From NCBI RefSeq assembly GCF_900475755.1, contig NZ_LS483411.1, positions 186,001-250,000 of the forward strand: a stretch of 64,000 bases of DNA, read 5' to 3'. Source of the DNA: Haemophilus influenzae (GTDB lineage Bacteria > Pseudomonadota > Gammaproteobacteria > Enterobacterales > Pasteurellaceae). The position numbers and the translations under genes were made by a program. The notes beneath the pieces were generated by a model. The model worked only from the letters and a program-made list of their open reading frames with translations. It ran no database searches and was not told the origin of the DNA. Below are positions 1 through 9,978 of this stretch, piece by piece (the first letter of the stretch is position 1; the number at the start of each line of letters is the position of its first letter).

Positions 1-399
1 ACGTGTATGAATAATTACAGGCTTATCTAATTGGTTTGCAATATCGATTTGGCTACCAAACACCGCTTGTTGTGCCGCTTTATTGTCTGAGCTGTAATAA
101 TAATCTAATCCAATTTCGCCAATCGCAATCACTTTCGGATCTTGCACCAAACGCAATAAGCGTTCTGCGTCATAAGGTTCTTCTTCAAAATCAAGGGGAT
201 GCACACCACAAGCAAGGGAGACATTATTAAATTCGCGTAAAGAGTCATAAGCCTGCTCAAAGCGGCTTAAGGTCACACCAATGGCAAGCAAATGTTTCAC
301 ATCACGTGCGCACGCTTTTTCCACCACATCTGCGATATTTTTGTGTAAATTTTCATAATCCAACGCATCTAAATGACAGTGGGAATCAACAATAAACAT
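1..399 (-). CDS. TatD-family metal-dependent hydrolase (YcfH-like), partial
   Basis: Only the first 133 codons are present; the gene runs off the left edge of the window. The protein begins [11 protein letters not shown], the N-terminal HxH metal-binding motif of the TatD amidohydrolase-fold DNases, and later shows GEIGLDYYY, the second conserved block with a metal-ligand Glu. Family members are Mg-dependent 3'-5' exonucleases or deoxyribonucleases of the cytoplasm. It is the last gene seen of the minus-strand run mltG-tmk-holB-tatD, with a 35-nt gap after the holB stop. E. coli also places a tatD paralogue (ycfH) directly after holB, which supports the YcfH subgroup. The exact substrate is unknown. 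Confidence 0.9.
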   Translation of the reverse strand, partial: MFIVDSHCHLDALDYENLHKNIADVVEKACARDVKHLLAIGVTLSRFEQAYDSLREFNNVSLACGVHPLDFEEEPYDAERLLRLVQDPKVIAIGEIGLDYYYSSDNKAAQQAVFGSQIDIANQLDKPVIIHTR

Positions 400-434
400 A
401 ATTATTTTCCTAATTTGTACCTTGGGTAAATTAA

Positions 435-1415
435 TTAACCCTTAAACACTTCTGTAACTAATCGCGTCAAGCCATCTAATAGCATTAATTCAACATTCAC
501 ACCATTAATCGTCAGCAAATCTGACCGCACTTTTTGCATAATTTTGATTGCTTGTAATAAACCAAGAGCAGTTTGCTCATCGCTGAATTGTTCAATACCA
601 CGCCCGAGATCAGCCACTTGTCGATAGCTATCAATTTCAAGTTTATGTTTTAAACAATCGGAAAGAAAAGCCAAGATCCAATCCACTTGCTGAACATAAC
701 GTTCTTTATCAAACAACGGAAGCAATTCCAATGGCGAACGTCGGCGATAAAAAACCCAAAATTGACGTAAGAAGTTTTTACGCTGTTCAATCAGCCCTTG
801 TTGTAACGTTTCTAAGGCTAAAAGCGGTCGCCCAAGATTCATCGCAAGTGCGGTCAAAATTTCCTGATTTTCAGCCGCACTTTCTGATTTCAACCAATCA
901 ACAGCCATTTGTTCATTAGGCACGGACAGATTCCACACTTGACATCGACTGTAAATAGTTGCCAACAAACTTGCCGAACTATCCGCTTGAAGTAAAAAAT
1001 AAGTATTTGGACGAGGCTCTTCCAATGTTTTCAATAACGCATTGGCAGCTGCTTCCGTTAAACGTTCAGCTCCTTGCACATACACCACTTTATTGCCGTT
1101 TTGTTGTGCATGTTGAGCAACAATTTCATTAATGTCGCGTACTTGATCAACGCCAATATCCTTACCGTCAATCGGGCTTAACTCGTGATAATCAGGATGA
1201 CTATGGGCTTGCATTAAATGACAAGAATGGCATTGATCACAAGGTTTATCGCCTTGAGCCACACACATTATTTTCTGTGTAAGTGTATCAAATAAACTTT
1301 CCACACCTAAACCAAAATCCGCTTTAATCAGCACAGCATGATGCCCCAAACCCTCGTCAAAGGTTTGAGCAATTTGATGATAAATTGGCATTAGCCAAGG
1401 ATAAAGTGCGGTCAT
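435..1415 (-). CDS. holB: DNA polymerase III delta-prime subunit
   Basis: This 326-residue protein is a clamp-loader subunit that helps open the beta clamp and load it on DNA. A zinc module with four cysteines is visible near residues 50-65 (MC, then CDQCHSC). The P-loop region is degenerate ([10 protein letters not shown]), as expected for delta-prime, which does not hydrolyse ATP. The SRC motif is present (YSRCQVW). I chose the start at MTALYPW: its ATG overlaps the tmk stop by 4 nt (ATGA), and the seven codons upstream lie inside tmk. The start codon abuts an uptake signal at 1404-1412, so the first residues T-A-L are written by that signal. Confidence 0.96.
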   Translation of the reverse strand: MTALYPWLMPIYHQIAQTFDEGLGHHAVLIKADFGLGVESLFDTLTQKIMCVAQGDKPCDQCHSCHLMQAHSHPDYHELSPIDGKDIGVDQVRDINEIVAQHAQQNGNKVVYVQGAERLTEAAANALLKTLEEPRPNTYFLLQADSSASLLATIYSRCQVWNLSVPNEQMAVDWLKSESAAENQEILTALAMNLGRPLLALETLQQGLIEQRKNFLRQFWVFYRRRSPLELLPLFDKERYVQQVDWILAFLSDCLKHKLEIDSYRQVADLGRGIEQFSDEQTALGLLQAIKIMQKVRSDLLTINGVNVELMLLDGLTRLVTEVFKG

Positions 1416-2044
1416 TTTTTGTTTGATTTCCACCAATTTTTTACCGCACTTTCGATATCAGCTTGAACAAGTTCAATAGTCTGCTCTGCATTAATTACGA
1501 CTGCTTTTGGATTATCTTTTACTAATGCTAAATAGCGTGCTCGAGTGCGGTGGAAAAAATCTAAATCCATTTGCTCAATACGGTCTAACTCGCCACGTCC
1601 ACGAGCTCGCGCTAAACCGACAATCGGATCTATATCCAAATAAATTGTGAGATCTGGCTCAAAATTGCCTAATACAGTTTCTTTCAAAGTAAGCATAAAA
1701 TGCGGATCTAATTGGCGCCCACCACCTTGATATGCCTGAGATGACATATCGTGACGATCGCCCACCACCCATTTTCCTTGCATTAAAGCAGGCTTAATCA
1801 CATTTTCTACTAACTGAATACGTGCTGCATAAAGCATTAATAACTCTGCTTTATCTGTCACGGGTTCTTCGGTTTCATGTTTAATTAGATGGCGTAATTT
1901 CTCTGCCAATGGCGTTCCACCCGGTTCTCGAGTAAACACCACATCTTTAATCCCCAGTTCATGCAAAACTTGCACAACAGACTGATGAGCGGAACTTTTC
2001 CCCGCGCCTTCCAAACCTTCAATAACAATAAATTTTCCTTTCAT
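1412..2044 (-). CDS. tmk: thymidylate kinase
   Basis: Phosphorylates dTMP to dTDP in the cytoplasm. The 210-residue protein starts [18 protein letters not shown] with a clear P-loop. It has the FTREPGGTP block that binds the thymidylate phosphate and the [16 protein letters not shown] region. An upstream in-frame extension of 27 codons exists, but the ATG at 2044 has a good ribosome site (GGAAGA), itself embedded in an uptake signal (AAGTGCGGAAG). It sits 16 nt after mltG and overlaps holB by 4 nt, so the three are probably co-transcribed and translationally coupled. Confidence 0.96.
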   Translation of the reverse strand: MKGKFIVIEGLEGAGKSSAHQSVVQVLHELGIKDVVFTREPGGTPLAEKLRHLIKHETEEPVTDKAELLMLYAARIQLVENVIKPALMQGKWVVGDRHDMSSQAYQGGGRQLDPHFMLTLKETVLGNFEPDLTIYLDIDPIVGLARARGRGELDRIEQMDLDFFHRTRARYLALVKDNPKAVVINAEQTIELVQADIESAVKNWWKSNKK

Positions 2045-2060
2045 ATTTTCTTCCGCACTT

Positions 2061-3104
2061 TTATTTGGCATTTTTCTGGCTGCGATACCAACGTAAATAT
2101 TCTTGTACCGCTTTATTATGTTCATTCAAATTTCGGGTAAATTTATGCCCACCAGAACCATCTGCCACAAAATAATAAAAATCTGTTTTTTCTGGATGCG
2201 CAACAGCCTGTAACGAACTTTCACTTGGCATAGCAATTGGCGTTGGTGGCAATCCATCAATCACATACGTATTATAAGGCGTTGGCATTTCTAGATCTTT
2301 TTTGCGAATATTACCATTGTAATTTTCGCCCATACCATAAATTACCGTTGGATCCGTTTGTAATTTCATTTTTGCTTTTAAGCGGTTGATAAATACAGAT
2401 GCCACTTTTGCTCGCTCAGCAGCCACGCCCGTTTCTTTTTCTACGATAGACGCTAGAATCAACATTTCATAAGGATTGGCTAAAGGTAAATCCTCGTTAC
2501 GCTCGTTCCAAGCCTTATTTAACGCCTTTTTCATTCGCTCGGCAGAACGTTTCAACAAGTCCAAATCCGTAGATTTCGGGGTATAATTATAAGTATCAGG
2601 ATAAAGCCAACCTTCCACATTTTTTAGTTCAAGATTTCTACCAACATCTGGCAAATCAAGTAATGTGAAAATTTCTTCGTTACTTTTATATTTCAAGGTT
2701 TGCACCAAGTGCGGTGCATTTTCAAGATCTTTTCGCCAATCTTTAAAGGTTTTTCCTTCAATCCATTTTACATTGAACTGCACTTCCTTACCTGAATTAA
2801 GCAAATCCAACAAATCTTGCACAGTTTTAACGTTCTCAAGAGAATAAGTCCCTGCTTTTATTTTATTTAACTCAGGTTTCAACTTCAGCAAATAAGGCAA
2901 TAATTTCCCGTCATCAATTAACTTTTCTTGCTCAAAAAGTGCGGCTAATTTTAAACCTGTTGTGCCACGTTCAATAGTTAAAAGTTGATCTGCCTGCGCA
3001 TTTACTGGTGTTTTCACAAATTCAGTCATTTTGTAATAAGCAAAACTCGCCACGCCCGCTAAAATCAAAATTAAAAGTAAAATCGCAATTAAAAATTTCT
3101 TCAT
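2061..3104 (-). CDS. mltG: endolytic murein transglycosylase MltG (YceG)
   Basis: Inner-membrane lytic transglycosylase thought to cleave nascent glycan strands and so terminate their elongation. The 347-residue protein has one N-terminal membrane segment (residues about 4-22, [20 protein letters not shown]), a LysM-like periplasmic part, and the YceG domain. ASIVEKETG carries the presumed catalytic Glu, and [10 protein letters not shown] and [14 protein letters not shown] are conserved blocks. The start at 3104 was chosen over a 14-codon extension because [11 protein letters not shown] is a normal signal-anchor start. The order mltG-tmk-holB-ycfH is the same as in E. coli. Confidence 0.95.
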   Translation of the reverse strand: MKKFLIAILLLILILAGVASFAYYKMTEFVKTPVNAQADQLLTIERGTTGLKLAALFEQEKLIDDGKLLPYLLKLKPELNKIKAGTYSLENVKTVQDLLDLLNSGKEVQFNVKWIEGKTFKDWRKDLENAPHLVQTLKYKSNEEIFTLLDLPDVGRNLELKNVEGWLYPDTYNYTPKSTDLDLLKRSAERMKKALNKAWNERNEDLPLANPYEMLILASIVEKETGVAAERAKVASVFINRLKAKMKLQTDPTVIYGMGENYNGNIRKKDLEMPTPYNTYVIDGLPPTPIAMPSESSLQAVAHPEKTDFYYFVADGSGGHKFTRNLNEHNKAVQEYLRWYRSQKNAK

Positions 3105-3173
3105 AGGGTATAAGAAAGAGAAAATAAAAAACAACAAAAGGGGCAATTAAGCCCCTTTATTTTTGATACTTTG

Positions 3174-4115
3174 TTATTTATTAAAATACTGAATATTCGC
3201 TCTTTTACGCAATGCTTTGACCCAATCGTTCGTCGCATCTTGTAATTGAGTATTTACTAAACGTTCATATGCTTTTTGTGTGTAGGCTTCTGATGTAAGA
3301 TCGCCATCACGTGTGCCAGTTACTTCCAAAATATGCCAACCAAACTCAGTTTTAAATGGTGCAGAAATCACACCTTGTTTACTTTTTACGACGGTTTGCG
3401 CAAACTGTGGCGCGTAAGTTTCTGGGAACGCATAACCTAAACTACCGCCATTCGCCCCCGATAAATAATCTTTAGAATATTTTAAAGCCGCATCTGCAAA
3501 AGTTGTTTTACCTGTAATAATATCAGAACGAATTTTAGCTAATTGTTTTTTTGCTTGAGCATCATTTAACAATGGATTAAGTTTTAACAAAATATGGCGA
3601 ACTTCATATTCTTTACCTGTAACTTTTTGTGCCGTACCCTTTTCTTTCGCTTCTTCTAACATTTTTTGACCGAGTGCGACAACTTCTTCACGCGTCACAT
3701 CAATGCTTTCTTGAATAGCTTTGTTGCGTACAGCCCCCATCATCATTTGATTGGCAATTTGCTGACGAAATGCATTTAATGAAATACCTTGATAATCCAG
3801 TGCATCCAAAAATTGACCATAAGTTAAGCCATTTCTAGCTGCGGTGTCTTCCACAATATGATCAATTTCACGAGGATCAATTTTGACTCCCGATTCTTGA
3901 ATTGCTTTCTGCACTAAAATATCATCAATAATTTTATCAATCGCACTTTGGCGATCGCCTTTTTTACCCATATTCGCACGTACTTGACTTTCTAATACAG
4001 GAATACCATCCACTGTCGCTACGACACGTTCCTCCGCTTGTGCCATAGAAACGAAAGCGACACATCCCAAAGCAGCCAATAAAAAAGATCTTAAAACAAA
4101 TTTTTTCATTTTCAT
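3174..4115 (-). CDS. surA: periplasmic chaperone / peptidyl-prolyl isomerase SurA, single-parvulin form
   Basis: Periplasmic chaperone for outer-membrane protein folding. The protein has a signal peptide (KKFVLRSFLLAALGCVAF, cleavage after AQA), a SurA N-terminal domain (VVATVDGIPVLESQV), and one parvulin domain (VRHILLKLNP, then GGSLGYAFPETYAPQF and FGWHILEV). At about 313 residues it is roughly 115 shorter than E. coli SurA, which has two parvulin domains, so one domain is missing here. The start could be 4124, 4115 or 4109, since three ATGs are clustered behind GGATGAG; 4115 was chosen. It is a separate unit between pyrR and mltG, with no visible lptD or pdxA partner. Confidence 0.9.
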   Translation of the reverse strand: MKMKKFVLRSFLLAALGCVAFVSMAQAEERVVATVDGIPVLESQVRANMGKKGDRQSAIDKIIDDILVQKAIQESGVKIDPREIDHIVEDTAARNGLTYGQFLDALDYQGISLNAFRQQIANQMMMGAVRNKAIQESIDVTREEVVALGQKMLEEAKEKGTAQKVTGKEYEVRHILLKLNPLLNDAQAKKQLAKIRSDIITGKTTFADAALKYSKDYLSGANGGSLGYAFPETYAPQFAQTVVKSKQGVISAPFKTEFGWHILEVTGTRDGDLTSEAYTQKAYERLVNTQLQDATNDWVKALRKRANIQYFNK

Positions 4116-4184
4116 CTCATCCAAAAAGAGTCAATAACGTTGGTTAGAGTAACAATTCTACTGAAGGTTCACAATAGACAAAAT

Positions 4185-4724
4185 TTATTTCCCTAATATA
4201 ACGACTTCGTAACTGCCATCTTGTTTTTCAGTGCGAACTTGGACAAGTTCATCACGACTTGTTGGCACATTTTTACCTACGTAATCAGCACGAATTGGTA
4301 ATTCACGATGACCACGATCAACAAAAATCACTAATTCAATTTTTGCCGCTCGTCCAAAATCAGTAAGCGCATCCATTGCCGCTCGAATGGTTCGACCAGT
4401 AAATAACACATCATCAACCAAAATGACGGTTTTATCTTGAATATTCAAATATTGTGATGAACCACTATAAACTGGCATTTTATCTTCCTGATCCACCAAA
4501 GTTAAATCATCGCGATAAAAAGTGATATCCAGCTCCATTGAGGGTAAATTTATACCACTTAATTCTTCAACTCGACGTTGTAATAATTCAGCAATTTCCG
4601 CACCACGGCGTTTAATCCCAACAATCACAAGATCATCTAACGTTTGATGTTTTTCAATAATTTCGTGAGAAATACGCGAAATCGTGCGAAGAAAACGATC
4701 GTGGTCGATAATAATTTTTTCCAT
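4185..4724 (-). CDS. pyrR: bifunctional PyrR: pyr regulator / uracil phosphoribosyltransferase
   Basis: A 179-residue type I phosphoribosyltransferase-fold protein. The PRPP loop is [17 protein letters not shown], and the N-terminal half has [13 protein letters not shown]. In Bacilli, PyrR binds pyr mRNA and causes attenuation, and it also makes UMP from uracil and PRPP. No pyr genes or PyrR-binding leader are visible nearby, so an RNA-regulatory role cannot be supported from this window. The start at 4724 ([11 protein letters not shown]) was preferred to a 12-codon upstream extension. The gene is divergent from mazG. Confidence 0.92.
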   Translation of the reverse strand: MEKIIIDHDRFLRTISRISHEIIEKHQTLDDLVIVGIKRRGAEIAELLQRRVEELSGINLPSMELDITFYRDDLTLVDQEDKMPVYSGSSQYLNIQDKTVILVDDVLFTGRTIRAAMDALTDFGRAAKIELVIFVDRGHRELPIRADYVGKNVPTSRDELVQVRTEKQDGSYEVVILGK

Positions 4725-4855
4725 TTTTCCCAGCTTTATCAATAGTATTTCAATGCGCAAAGTATAAAGAAAATACGCCTAAAAAGCGATGGTATTTGCA
4801 CCATTTTTATCCTTCGTTATACTATCCAAAACATTCCATCAAAGGAAATAAAATT

Positions 4856-5647
4856 ATGCGCTACTCCATTCAAGATTTTATTCAACTCATTGCCCAACTT
4901 CGTAATCCAAATGGCGGATGCCCTTGGGATTTAAAACAAAATTATCAATCCATGATTCCTTGCTTAACGGAAGAAACTTACGAAGTAATCGAAGCGATTG
5001 AGAAGAAAGACATACCAAATTTACGCGAAGAATTAGGGGATTTATTGTTACAAGTCGTTTTCTTCAGCCAGCTTGCTACAGAAGATAAATACTTTACTTT
5101 TGATGATGTATTGCAAGATATCGCTGAAAAAATTGTGCGCCGTCATCCTCACGTATTTGGCGATGCAAAAGCTGGGGACGAAACAGAAGCCCTTTCCCGT
5201 TGGAACGAAATGAAAGCCAAAGAAAAACAAGGTAAAAGTGAAGAAACCTCTATTTTAGATAATGTGCCTCGTGCTTTTCCTTCTCTTACGCGAGCGGCAA
5301 AATTACAAAAACGTTGTTCAAAAGTAGGGTTTGATTGGGAAGAAATTTCACCCGTATTTGACAAAGTGCGGGAAGAATTAGAAGAAGTTCACGCTGAAAT
5401 TAACCGCACTTCGATTGAACAAAATAAAGTGGAAGAAGAAATCGGCGATTTATTGTTCTCAACTGTCAATCTTGCTCGCCACTTAAAATGTGATCCTGAA
5501 GATGCATTGCGGAAAGCAAATTTAAAATTTGAACGTCGTTTTCGAGCGGTAGAACAAGCGGTTCAACAACAAGGTAAGCAAGTTAATGATGTGCCACTTA
5601 TTGAGTTAGATTTGTTGTGGGATGAAGTGAAAAAACAAGAAAACTAA
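4856..5647 (+). CDS. mazG: nucleoside triphosphate pyrophosphohydrolase MazG
   Basis: House-cleaning all-alpha NTP pyrophosphatase that converts NTPs to NMP and PPi. The 263-residue protein has two tandem MazG domains. The first has the ExxE...ExxD metal motif in [14 protein letters not shown] and [15 protein letters not shown]; the second repeats it in [11 protein letters not shown] and [29 protein letters not shown] is the typical N-terminal block. The start at 4856 has an AAGGAAA ribosome site; a 20-codon upstream extension is unlikely. No mazEF pair lies beside it, unlike in E. coli. Confidence 0.95.
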   Translation: MRYSIQDFIQLIAQLRNPNGGCPWDLKQNYQSMIPCLTEETYEVIEAIEKKDIPNLREELGDLLLQVVFFSQLATEDKYFTFDDVLQDIAEKIVRRHPHVFGDAKAGDETEALSRWNEMKAKEKQGKSEETSILDNVPRAFPSLTRAAKLQKRCSKVGFDWEEISPVFDKVREELEEVHAEINRTSIEQNKVEEEIGDLLFSTVNLARHLKCDPEDALRKANLKFERRFRAVEQAVQQQGKQVNDVPLIELDLLWDEVKKQEN

Positions 5648-5750
5648 TTGAGAAGTGCGGTAAAAATTAGCACAATCAAACAATCATCAGATCAATATTT
5701 CTCATCTAAATTATTATTAAGGATTTTAACAAATAGCAGTAAAAGAAAGC

Positions 5751-5777
5751 AAAAAGCCGCTAAATCTCTTTAGCGGC
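5751..5777 (-). terminator. intrinsic terminator of the tRNA-Asn/tRNA-Phe unit
   Basis: A perfect 9-bp GC-rich stem (GCCGCTAAA with TTTAGCGGC around a 4-nt loop) is followed, on the minus strand, by TTTTT. It lies 11 nt past the tRNA-Asn 3' end and ends the tRNA transcript. It may also stop mazG transcription from the other side. Confidence 0.85.
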
Positions 5778-5788
5778 CTTTCTGAATT

Positions 5789-5864
5789 TGGCTCCTCCTG
5801 CGGGACTCGAACCTGCGACATATGGATTAACAGTCCACCGTTCTACCGACTGAACTAAGGAGGA
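5789..5864 (-). tRNA. tRNA-Asn (anticodon GTT)
   Basis: The minus strand reads TCCTCCTTAGTTCAGTCGGT and folds into a 76-nt cloverleaf. The 7-bp acceptor is TCCTCCT with AGGAGGA, the anticodon loop CTGTTAA has GTT, the T-loop is GTTCGAGTC, and the CCA end is encoded. It lies two bases downstream of tRNA-Phe, so the two are cut from one precursor. Confidence 0.97.
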
Positions 5865-5866
5865 AA

Positions 5867-5942
5867 TGGTGCCTCGAGGCGGAATCGAACCACCGACACG
5901 GGGATTTTCAATCCCCTGCTCTACCGACTGAGCTATCGAGGC
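5867..5942 (-). tRNA. tRNA-Phe (anticodon GAA)
   Basis: A 76-nt cloverleaf on the minus strand. The acceptor is GCCTCGA with TCGAGGC, the anticodon arm GGGGA-TTGAAAA-TCCCC has GAA, the T-loop is GTTCGATTC, and CCA is encoded. It is the first tRNA of a two-gene unit with tRNA-Asn. Confidence 0.97.
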
Positions 5943-5978
5943 GTTATCGTTATTGGCTACTGCCTGACAACGGGGCGT

Positions 5979-6007
5979 ATTAAACTATTTTTTCGGTTTT
6001 CGGTCAA
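5979..6007 (-). promoter_or_regulatory. promoter of the tRNA-Phe/tRNA-Asn unit
   Basis: On the minus strand TTGACC (6002-6007) and TTTAAT (5979-5984) are separated by 17 nt. A GC-rich ACGCCCCG discriminator follows, typical of stringently controlled stable-RNA promoters. It lies about 36 nt before the tRNA-Phe 5' end. Confidence 0.75.
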
Positions 6008-6125
6008 TAACTAAATTCAAAAAAAATGGAAAAAACATTTCATTTGAATAGTTAATCATCAATATGTTTATTAAAACAACGAAATAATAAAAACTATTTT
6101 AAAATTTGCCGCACTTTTTTAATAA

Positions 6126-6159
6126 AAAATGCTCGATGGTGTTAGCCAGAGAGCATTTT
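6126..6159 (-). terminator. intrinsic terminator after mltC
   Basis: A 9-bp stem of AAAATGCTC and GAGCATTTT is followed on the minus strand by a T-rich stretch. It lies 20 nt beyond the mltC stop. Confidence 0.7.
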
Positions 6160-6179
6160 GATTATCTGAAAAAATTCAA

Positions 6180-7253
6180 TTATCGTCTTACACGAAATTT
6201 TTTCTGTGCTTTATCTACTTTCAACAAATAATTGCGAGCTTGTGATGATGGGTGAGCAGTCGTTAGAATGCGATAAACTTGTTCTGGATACATTTGGTTG
6301 ATTTTGTAAATCGCCGTATCCTTATCATTATCAAAAACACGTAATACAGCACCAGCACCACTATTATATGCAGAAATCATTGCGAAACGTTTTGAGGTTG
6401 GATTCGTAATTCCATCTAAATATTGATTTTGCAAAATCCACAAATAAGACACGCCAGCATCAATATTATTCGCAGGATCATATAAATAGCGCGTAGATGG
6501 CTGTCCACCTTTGCCTTTCATTGTAAACACATCTCGACCAGCGGTGTGAGGCACTACTTGCATTAAACCAATGGCATTGGCATAACTAATCGCATAAGGG
6601 TTAAAACTTGATTCTGTTTGCATAATACTCAAAATCAAACTTTCATCAATGCCATAACGTTGTGCAGCTTTACGAATCAATGGTAAATATTTTCGCGCAC
6701 GCACTTCTACGTGATTTGCAATCATAGGAATAGAGACAAATTGCACGGTATGCCCATTCTGTAACCGACGAGTTTGCAATTTATTTTGAATCAAATAAGT
6801 GGCGAAATTACTTGCGATAACTTGATTAGCAATTTGTTGCCCTTGATGATCCACAACCTGCCCTAAAAGGAATGGGCGAGAGCTAATCGGCACATCTCCA
6901 GATGCAAATAAATCAATACCTTTTGCATCGGCACCCATTAACAAGGTATGAACAATCGCATTATGTAAACGATTTAGATCTCGTTGGGTTTCAATAACGA
7001 TATTACCTTCATCAAAACTCACGTGGCTACGCGTATAAAAAGAATCTGTATATTTCACATAATCTTTACGGCTTGCCACTAATAATTCATTGACACCCCA
7101 AATACGGTCAATATTATGTGAAAATTGCCCAGTGAGAATATCTAACCCTTGCGTGTCTTTAGCAAAGGCTTCATCATAGTTAATACCTTGATTCAGTGAG
7201 TTACTACAAGCATACAAAAAAGGCAACAATGCCAATAATAAATATTTTTTCAT
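6180..7253 (-). CDS. mltC: membrane-bound lytic murein transglycosylase C
   Basis: Outer-membrane lipoprotein that cleaves peptidoglycan glycan strands to 1,6-anhydro ends. The 357-residue protein has a lipoprotein signal ([16 protein letters not shown], lipid on Cys16), an MltC N-terminal domain, and a SLT domain from about residue 190. That domain contains [17 protein letters not shown] with the catalytic Glu, then [11 protein letters not shown] and [15 protein letters not shown]. It is the last gene of mutY-yggX-mltC, 14 nt after yggX, the same order as in E. coli. Confidence 0.95.
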   Translation of the reverse strand: MKKYLLLALLPFLYACSNSLNQGINYDEAFAKDTQGLDILTGQFSHNIDRIWGVNELLVASRKDYVKYTDSFYTRSHVSFDEGNIVIETQRDLNRLHNAIVHTLLMGADAKGIDLFASGDVPISSRPFLLGQVVDHQGQQIANQVIASNFATYLIQNKLQTRRLQNGHTVQFVSIPMIANHVEVRARKYLPLIRKAAQRYGIDESLILSIMQTESSFNPYAISYANAIGLMQVVPHTAGRDVFTMKGKGGQPSTRYLYDPANNIDAGVSYLWILQNQYLDGITNPTSKRFAMISAYNSGAGAVLRVFDNDKDTAIYKINQMYPEQVYRILTTAHPSSQARNYLLKVDKAQKKFRVRR

Positions 7254-7267
7254 TGTAGGATAGATAA

Positions 7268-7540
7268 CTAATTTGATGGTGGAACATAGCCTTCAATATG
7301 AACATCTTTACCTTCAAACAAAAAATTAACCATTTCTTGTTCTAATAATTTACGGTGCTCTGCATTCATCATATTAAGTTTTTTTTCATTCACAAGCATC
7401 GTTTGTTTCTTAATCCATTCGCTCCAAGCCTGTTTACTTACTGAATCAAAAATACGCTTGCCCAACTCTCCCGGATAAAGTTGGAAATCTAAGCCTTCCG
7501 CTTCTTTTTTGAGATATTCACAAAATACTGTTCTTGCCAT
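7268..7540 (-). CDS. yggX: probable Fe(2+)-trafficking protein YggX
   Basis: A 90-residue protein beginning [19 protein letters not shown], with the single conserved Cys near residue 7 and the [14 protein letters not shown] block ([19 protein letters not shown]). In enterobacteria YggX is linked to iron availability and protection of Fe-S clusters from oxidation. It overlaps the 3' end of mutY by 23 nt, which suggests coupling; MutY itself carries a 4Fe-4S cluster, so the pairing makes sense. Confidence 0.93.
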   Translation of the reverse strand: MARTVFCEYLKKEAEGLDFQLYPGELGKRIFDSVSKQAWSEWIKKQTMLVNEKKLNMMNAEHRKLLEQEMVNFLFEGKDVHIEGYVPPSN

Positions 7541-8654
7541 AATGATTCCTTACAAATTGTATTAAAAGATTTTTCACAGGCTGAGCCAGCCCGATCGATT
7601 CAGGATTTTGCGGATCATACCAATATTTGACCGCACTTGATAGGTTTGATTGGTATTCTTTTGAACTTTCCGCCACTTTTCGCCAGTCCAAATTAGCCTG
7701 CTCCACGCATAAAGTACTCTCCATTTCGGCGTAAATTGGATGAATATCTAAATGAAAATGGCTGAATGTATGTCGAAAACTCGACCATTCTTGATAATGC
7801 GTGACTTTTTCTTGGGCTAAAAAACGAAGCAACGAGGCTTTATCTTCAAATTGTGGAAAACAAAATAATCCGCCCCATAATCCCGAGTTTTCTCGCTGTT
7901 CCAAACATACTTTGCCATTTTTCGACAAAATTAAAAAATAGGTAGTTTTTTCTGGCATCACTTTTTTAGGTTTTTTAGCTGGAAATTTTTCCCAGTTTGC
8001 ATTTTTATAAGCCAGACAATCCATATTTAACGGACAAAGATCGCATTTGGGCTTAGTTCTCGTGCAAACCATTGCACCAATGTCCATCATTGCTTGATTA
8101 AAATCTGCCACACGCGTCGTAGGTGTAACTTGCTCTGTTAATGTCCACAAGCGATTTTCTACTTTTTTCTCTCCACTCCATCCCTCAACAGCAAAATAAC
8201 GCGCCAACACACGTTTCACATTACCATCTAAAATTGGATAAGGCTGATTTAAAACAGAAGATAAAATGGCACCAGCAGTCGAACGTCCCACTCCAGATAA
8301 TGCCCAAACTTGCTCAAAATTTGTTGGGAAATTTCCATTAAATTCATCCCGCACTTTTTGAGCGGCTTTATGTAAATTACGCGCTCGTGCATAATAGCCC
8401 AAGCCCGTCCATAAATGTAACACTTCATCTTGTGAAGCATTGGCAAGTGCGATGATATTTGGAAATGTTTTGATAAACCGCTCAAAATAAGGAATTACCG
8501 TCGCAACTTGCGTTTGCTGTAACATCACTTCAGAAAGCCATACACCATAAAGCGTTTTATTTTGCTGCCAAGGTAAATGCTTACGTCCAAACTTGTCGTA
8601 CCAAGCTAAAACAGATTTGGCAAATGGCGCATTGATGGAAGATTTTGCTAACAT
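7518..8654 (-). CDS. mutY: A/G-specific adenine DNA glycosylase MutY
   Basis: Removes adenine mispaired with 8-oxoguanine. The 378-residue protein has the helix-hairpin-helix [12 protein letters not shown] and the catalytic Asp region [14 protein letters not shown]. The 4Fe-4S ligands are spaced C-x6-C-x2-C-x5-C ([17 protein letters not shown]), and the C-terminal NUDIX-like domain recognises 8-oxoG. Length and motifs are normal. The upstream gap to the rpmE promoter is short and divergent. Confidence 0.96.
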   Translation of the reverse strand: MLAKSSINAPFAKSVLAWYDKFGRKHLPWQQNKTLYGVWLSEVMLQQTQVATVIPYFERFIKTFPNIIALANASQDEVLHLWTGLGYYARARNLHKAAQKVRDEFNGNFPTNFEQVWALSGVGRSTAGAILSSVLNQPYPILDGNVKRVLARYFAVEGWSGEKKVENRLWTLTEQVTPTTRVADFNQAMMDIGAMVCTRTKPKCDLCPLNMDCLAYKNANWEKFPAKKPKKVMPEKTTYFLILSKNGKVCLEQRENSGLWGGLFCFPQFEDKASLLRFLAQEKVTHYQEWSSFRHTFSHFHLDIHPIYAEMESTLCVEQANLDWRKVAESSKEYQSNLSSAVKYWYDPQNPESIGLAQPVKNLLIQFVRNHYGKNSIL

Positions 8655-8705
8655 AAAAAGAAAAGTGCGGTTAAAAATGGGGATGATTTTACACGAAAAT
8701 AGAGC

Positions 8706-8733
8706 TTGTTTATCTGTATTTTTTCAGTATAAT
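8706..8733 (+). promoter_or_regulatory. promoter of rpmE
   Basis: TTGTTT (8706-8711) and a consensus TATAAT (8728-8733) are separated by 16 nt. Transcription would begin near 8741, leaving a leader of about 90 nt before the L31 start codon. Confidence 0.7.
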
Positions 8734-8740
8734 TCGCAAC

Positions 8741-8829
8741 CTATTTGGTGCCAATTATGGCGTATTATTCACTCACGCGGTGTAGGGAGAAAGTTCCTAT
8801 AGCGGCGTGGCTTCATTTTGAGGTTTTCT
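8741..8829 (+). promoter_or_regulatory. candidate L31 autoregulatory mRNA leader
   Basis: The roughly 90-nt leader contains GCGGTGTAGGGAGAAAGTTC followed by CTATAGCGGCGTGG. It has short complementary blocks (TAGGGA/TTCCTA) that can fold upstream of the ribosome site TGAGG. Gammaproteobacterial rpmE genes are known to carry a leader RNA bound by L31. This stretch has the right place and length, but I cannot verify the fold against the published model. Confidence 0.45.
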
Positions 8830-9042
8830 ATGAAACAAGGTATTCATCCAGAATATAAAGAAATTGCTGCGACTTGTTCTTGCGGTAATGTGATCAAAAC
8901 ACGTTCAACTTTAGGCAAAGACATCAACCTTGATGTGTGTGGTAACTGCCACCCATTCTACACTGGTAAACAACGTGTTGTTGATACTGGTGGTCGTGTT
9001 GAGCGTTTCAACAGCCGTTTCAAAATTCCAAGCACAAAATAA
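8830..9042 (+). CDS. rpmE: 50S ribosomal protein L31, zinc-binding form
   Basis: A 70-residue ribosomal protein beginning [12 protein letters not shown]. It has four zinc-ligand cysteines (CSCGNV and CGNCHPFY), so this is the C+ form that binds zinc, not the zinc-free paralogue. [20 protein letters not shown] is the conserved L31 core. The start at 8830 follows TTGAGG; a start 4 codons earlier is not needed. It is monocistronic, with its own promoter and terminator. Confidence 0.97.
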   Translation: MKQGIHPEYKEIAATCSCGNVIKTRSTLGKDINLDVCGNCHPFYTGKQRVVDTGGRVERFNSRFKIPSTK

Positions 9043-9056
9043 TTTGGACTTGTTTA

Positions 9057-9084
9057 AAAACCCCGCCAATTTGCGGGGGTTTGT
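9057..9084 (+). terminator. intrinsic terminator after rpmE
   Basis: The stem AAACCCCGC / GCGGGGGTTT with a 6-nt loop is followed by GTTTT, 14 nt after the rpmE stop. Confidence 0.85.
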
Positions 9085-9119
9085 TTTATAAAACTAGCAC
9101 TACAATACGTTGAACTTAA

Positions 9120-9803
9120 TTAAAGATAATAATGTTCTACGTAATTTAATTTATCATCAAGTTTTAAAACTAAAGGCTGACCTGTTGGAATTTCAAAATC
9201 CATAATTTCAGCATCAGAAATACCGATAATATGTTTTGCCAACGCACGGAGTGAGTTACCGTGAGCAACCACTAAAACACGTTTGCCAGAAAGCATTGCC
9301 GGCGCAATTTGATCTTCCCAGAATGGAAGTGCACGTTCTAATGTTAATTTTAAATTTTCTGCGTTTGGCACAACATCAGATGGAACATTAGCATAACGGC
9401 GATCATTGTGTGCAGAGTTTGGATCTTGTGGATCTAGATCCGGTGGAGAAATATCATAAGAACGACGCCAAATATGAACTTGTTCGTCACCGTATTGCTC
9501 CGCAGTCGCTTTTTTATCTAAACCTTGCAAAGCACCGTAGTGACGTTCATTTAAACGCCAGTTTTTCACTTGCGGAATCCATAATTGGTGGGATTCTTCT
9601 AACACGATGTTACAAGTTTTGATTGCTCGAGTTAAAACAGAGGTAAATGCGATGTCGAATTCATAACCTTTGTCTAACAACTTTTTACCCGCAGCTTTTG
9701 CTTCTTCTACGCCGCGTTCTGTTAAATTTACATCACGCCAACCCGTGAATAAGTTTTTCGCATTCCATTCACTAAAACCGTGACGGATAAATACTAATTC
9801 CAT
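9120..9803 (-). CDS. gpmA: 2,3-bisphosphoglycerate-dependent phosphoglycerate mutase
   Basis: Interconverts 3- and 2-phosphoglycerate in glycolysis. The 227-residue protein begins [14 protein letters not shown], the phosphohistidine RHG motif. It also has [28 protein letters not shown] and [15 protein letters not shown] with the second active-site His. It is about 20 residues shorter than E. coli GpmA, a common short form. The gene stands alone, convergent with rpmE. Confidence 0.96.
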   Translation of the reverse strand: MELVFIRHGFSEWNAKNLFTGWRDVNLTERGVEEAKAAGKKLLDKGYEFDIAFTSVLTRAIKTCNIVLEESHQLWIPQVKNWRLNERHYGALQGLDKKATAEQYGDEQVHIWRRSYDISPPDLDPQDPNSAHNDRRYANVPSDVVPNAENLKLTLERALPFWEDQIAPAMLSGKRVLVVAHGNSLRALAKHIIGISDAEIMDFEIPTGQPLVLKLDDKLNYVEHYYL

Positions 9804-9978
9804 AAGAATCTCCTAATGTTTTCAAATAAAAAGAACGCACATTTTATAGCAAAAAATCCTTAGCTTTAAAAGTTAAAAGGGATGATTTCCTGATCTTTAA
9901 CAAAAAATAACCATCAAACTTTTTCGCCTTTTCACAAATATGATAAGATTTGCGAGTTTTACGGATTTAGGATGAATT

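Noticed and set aside
4185..4795. PyrR-responsive attenuator near pyrR
   Set aside because: No pyr biosynthesis gene or PyrR-type hairpin with terminator was seen in the flanks.
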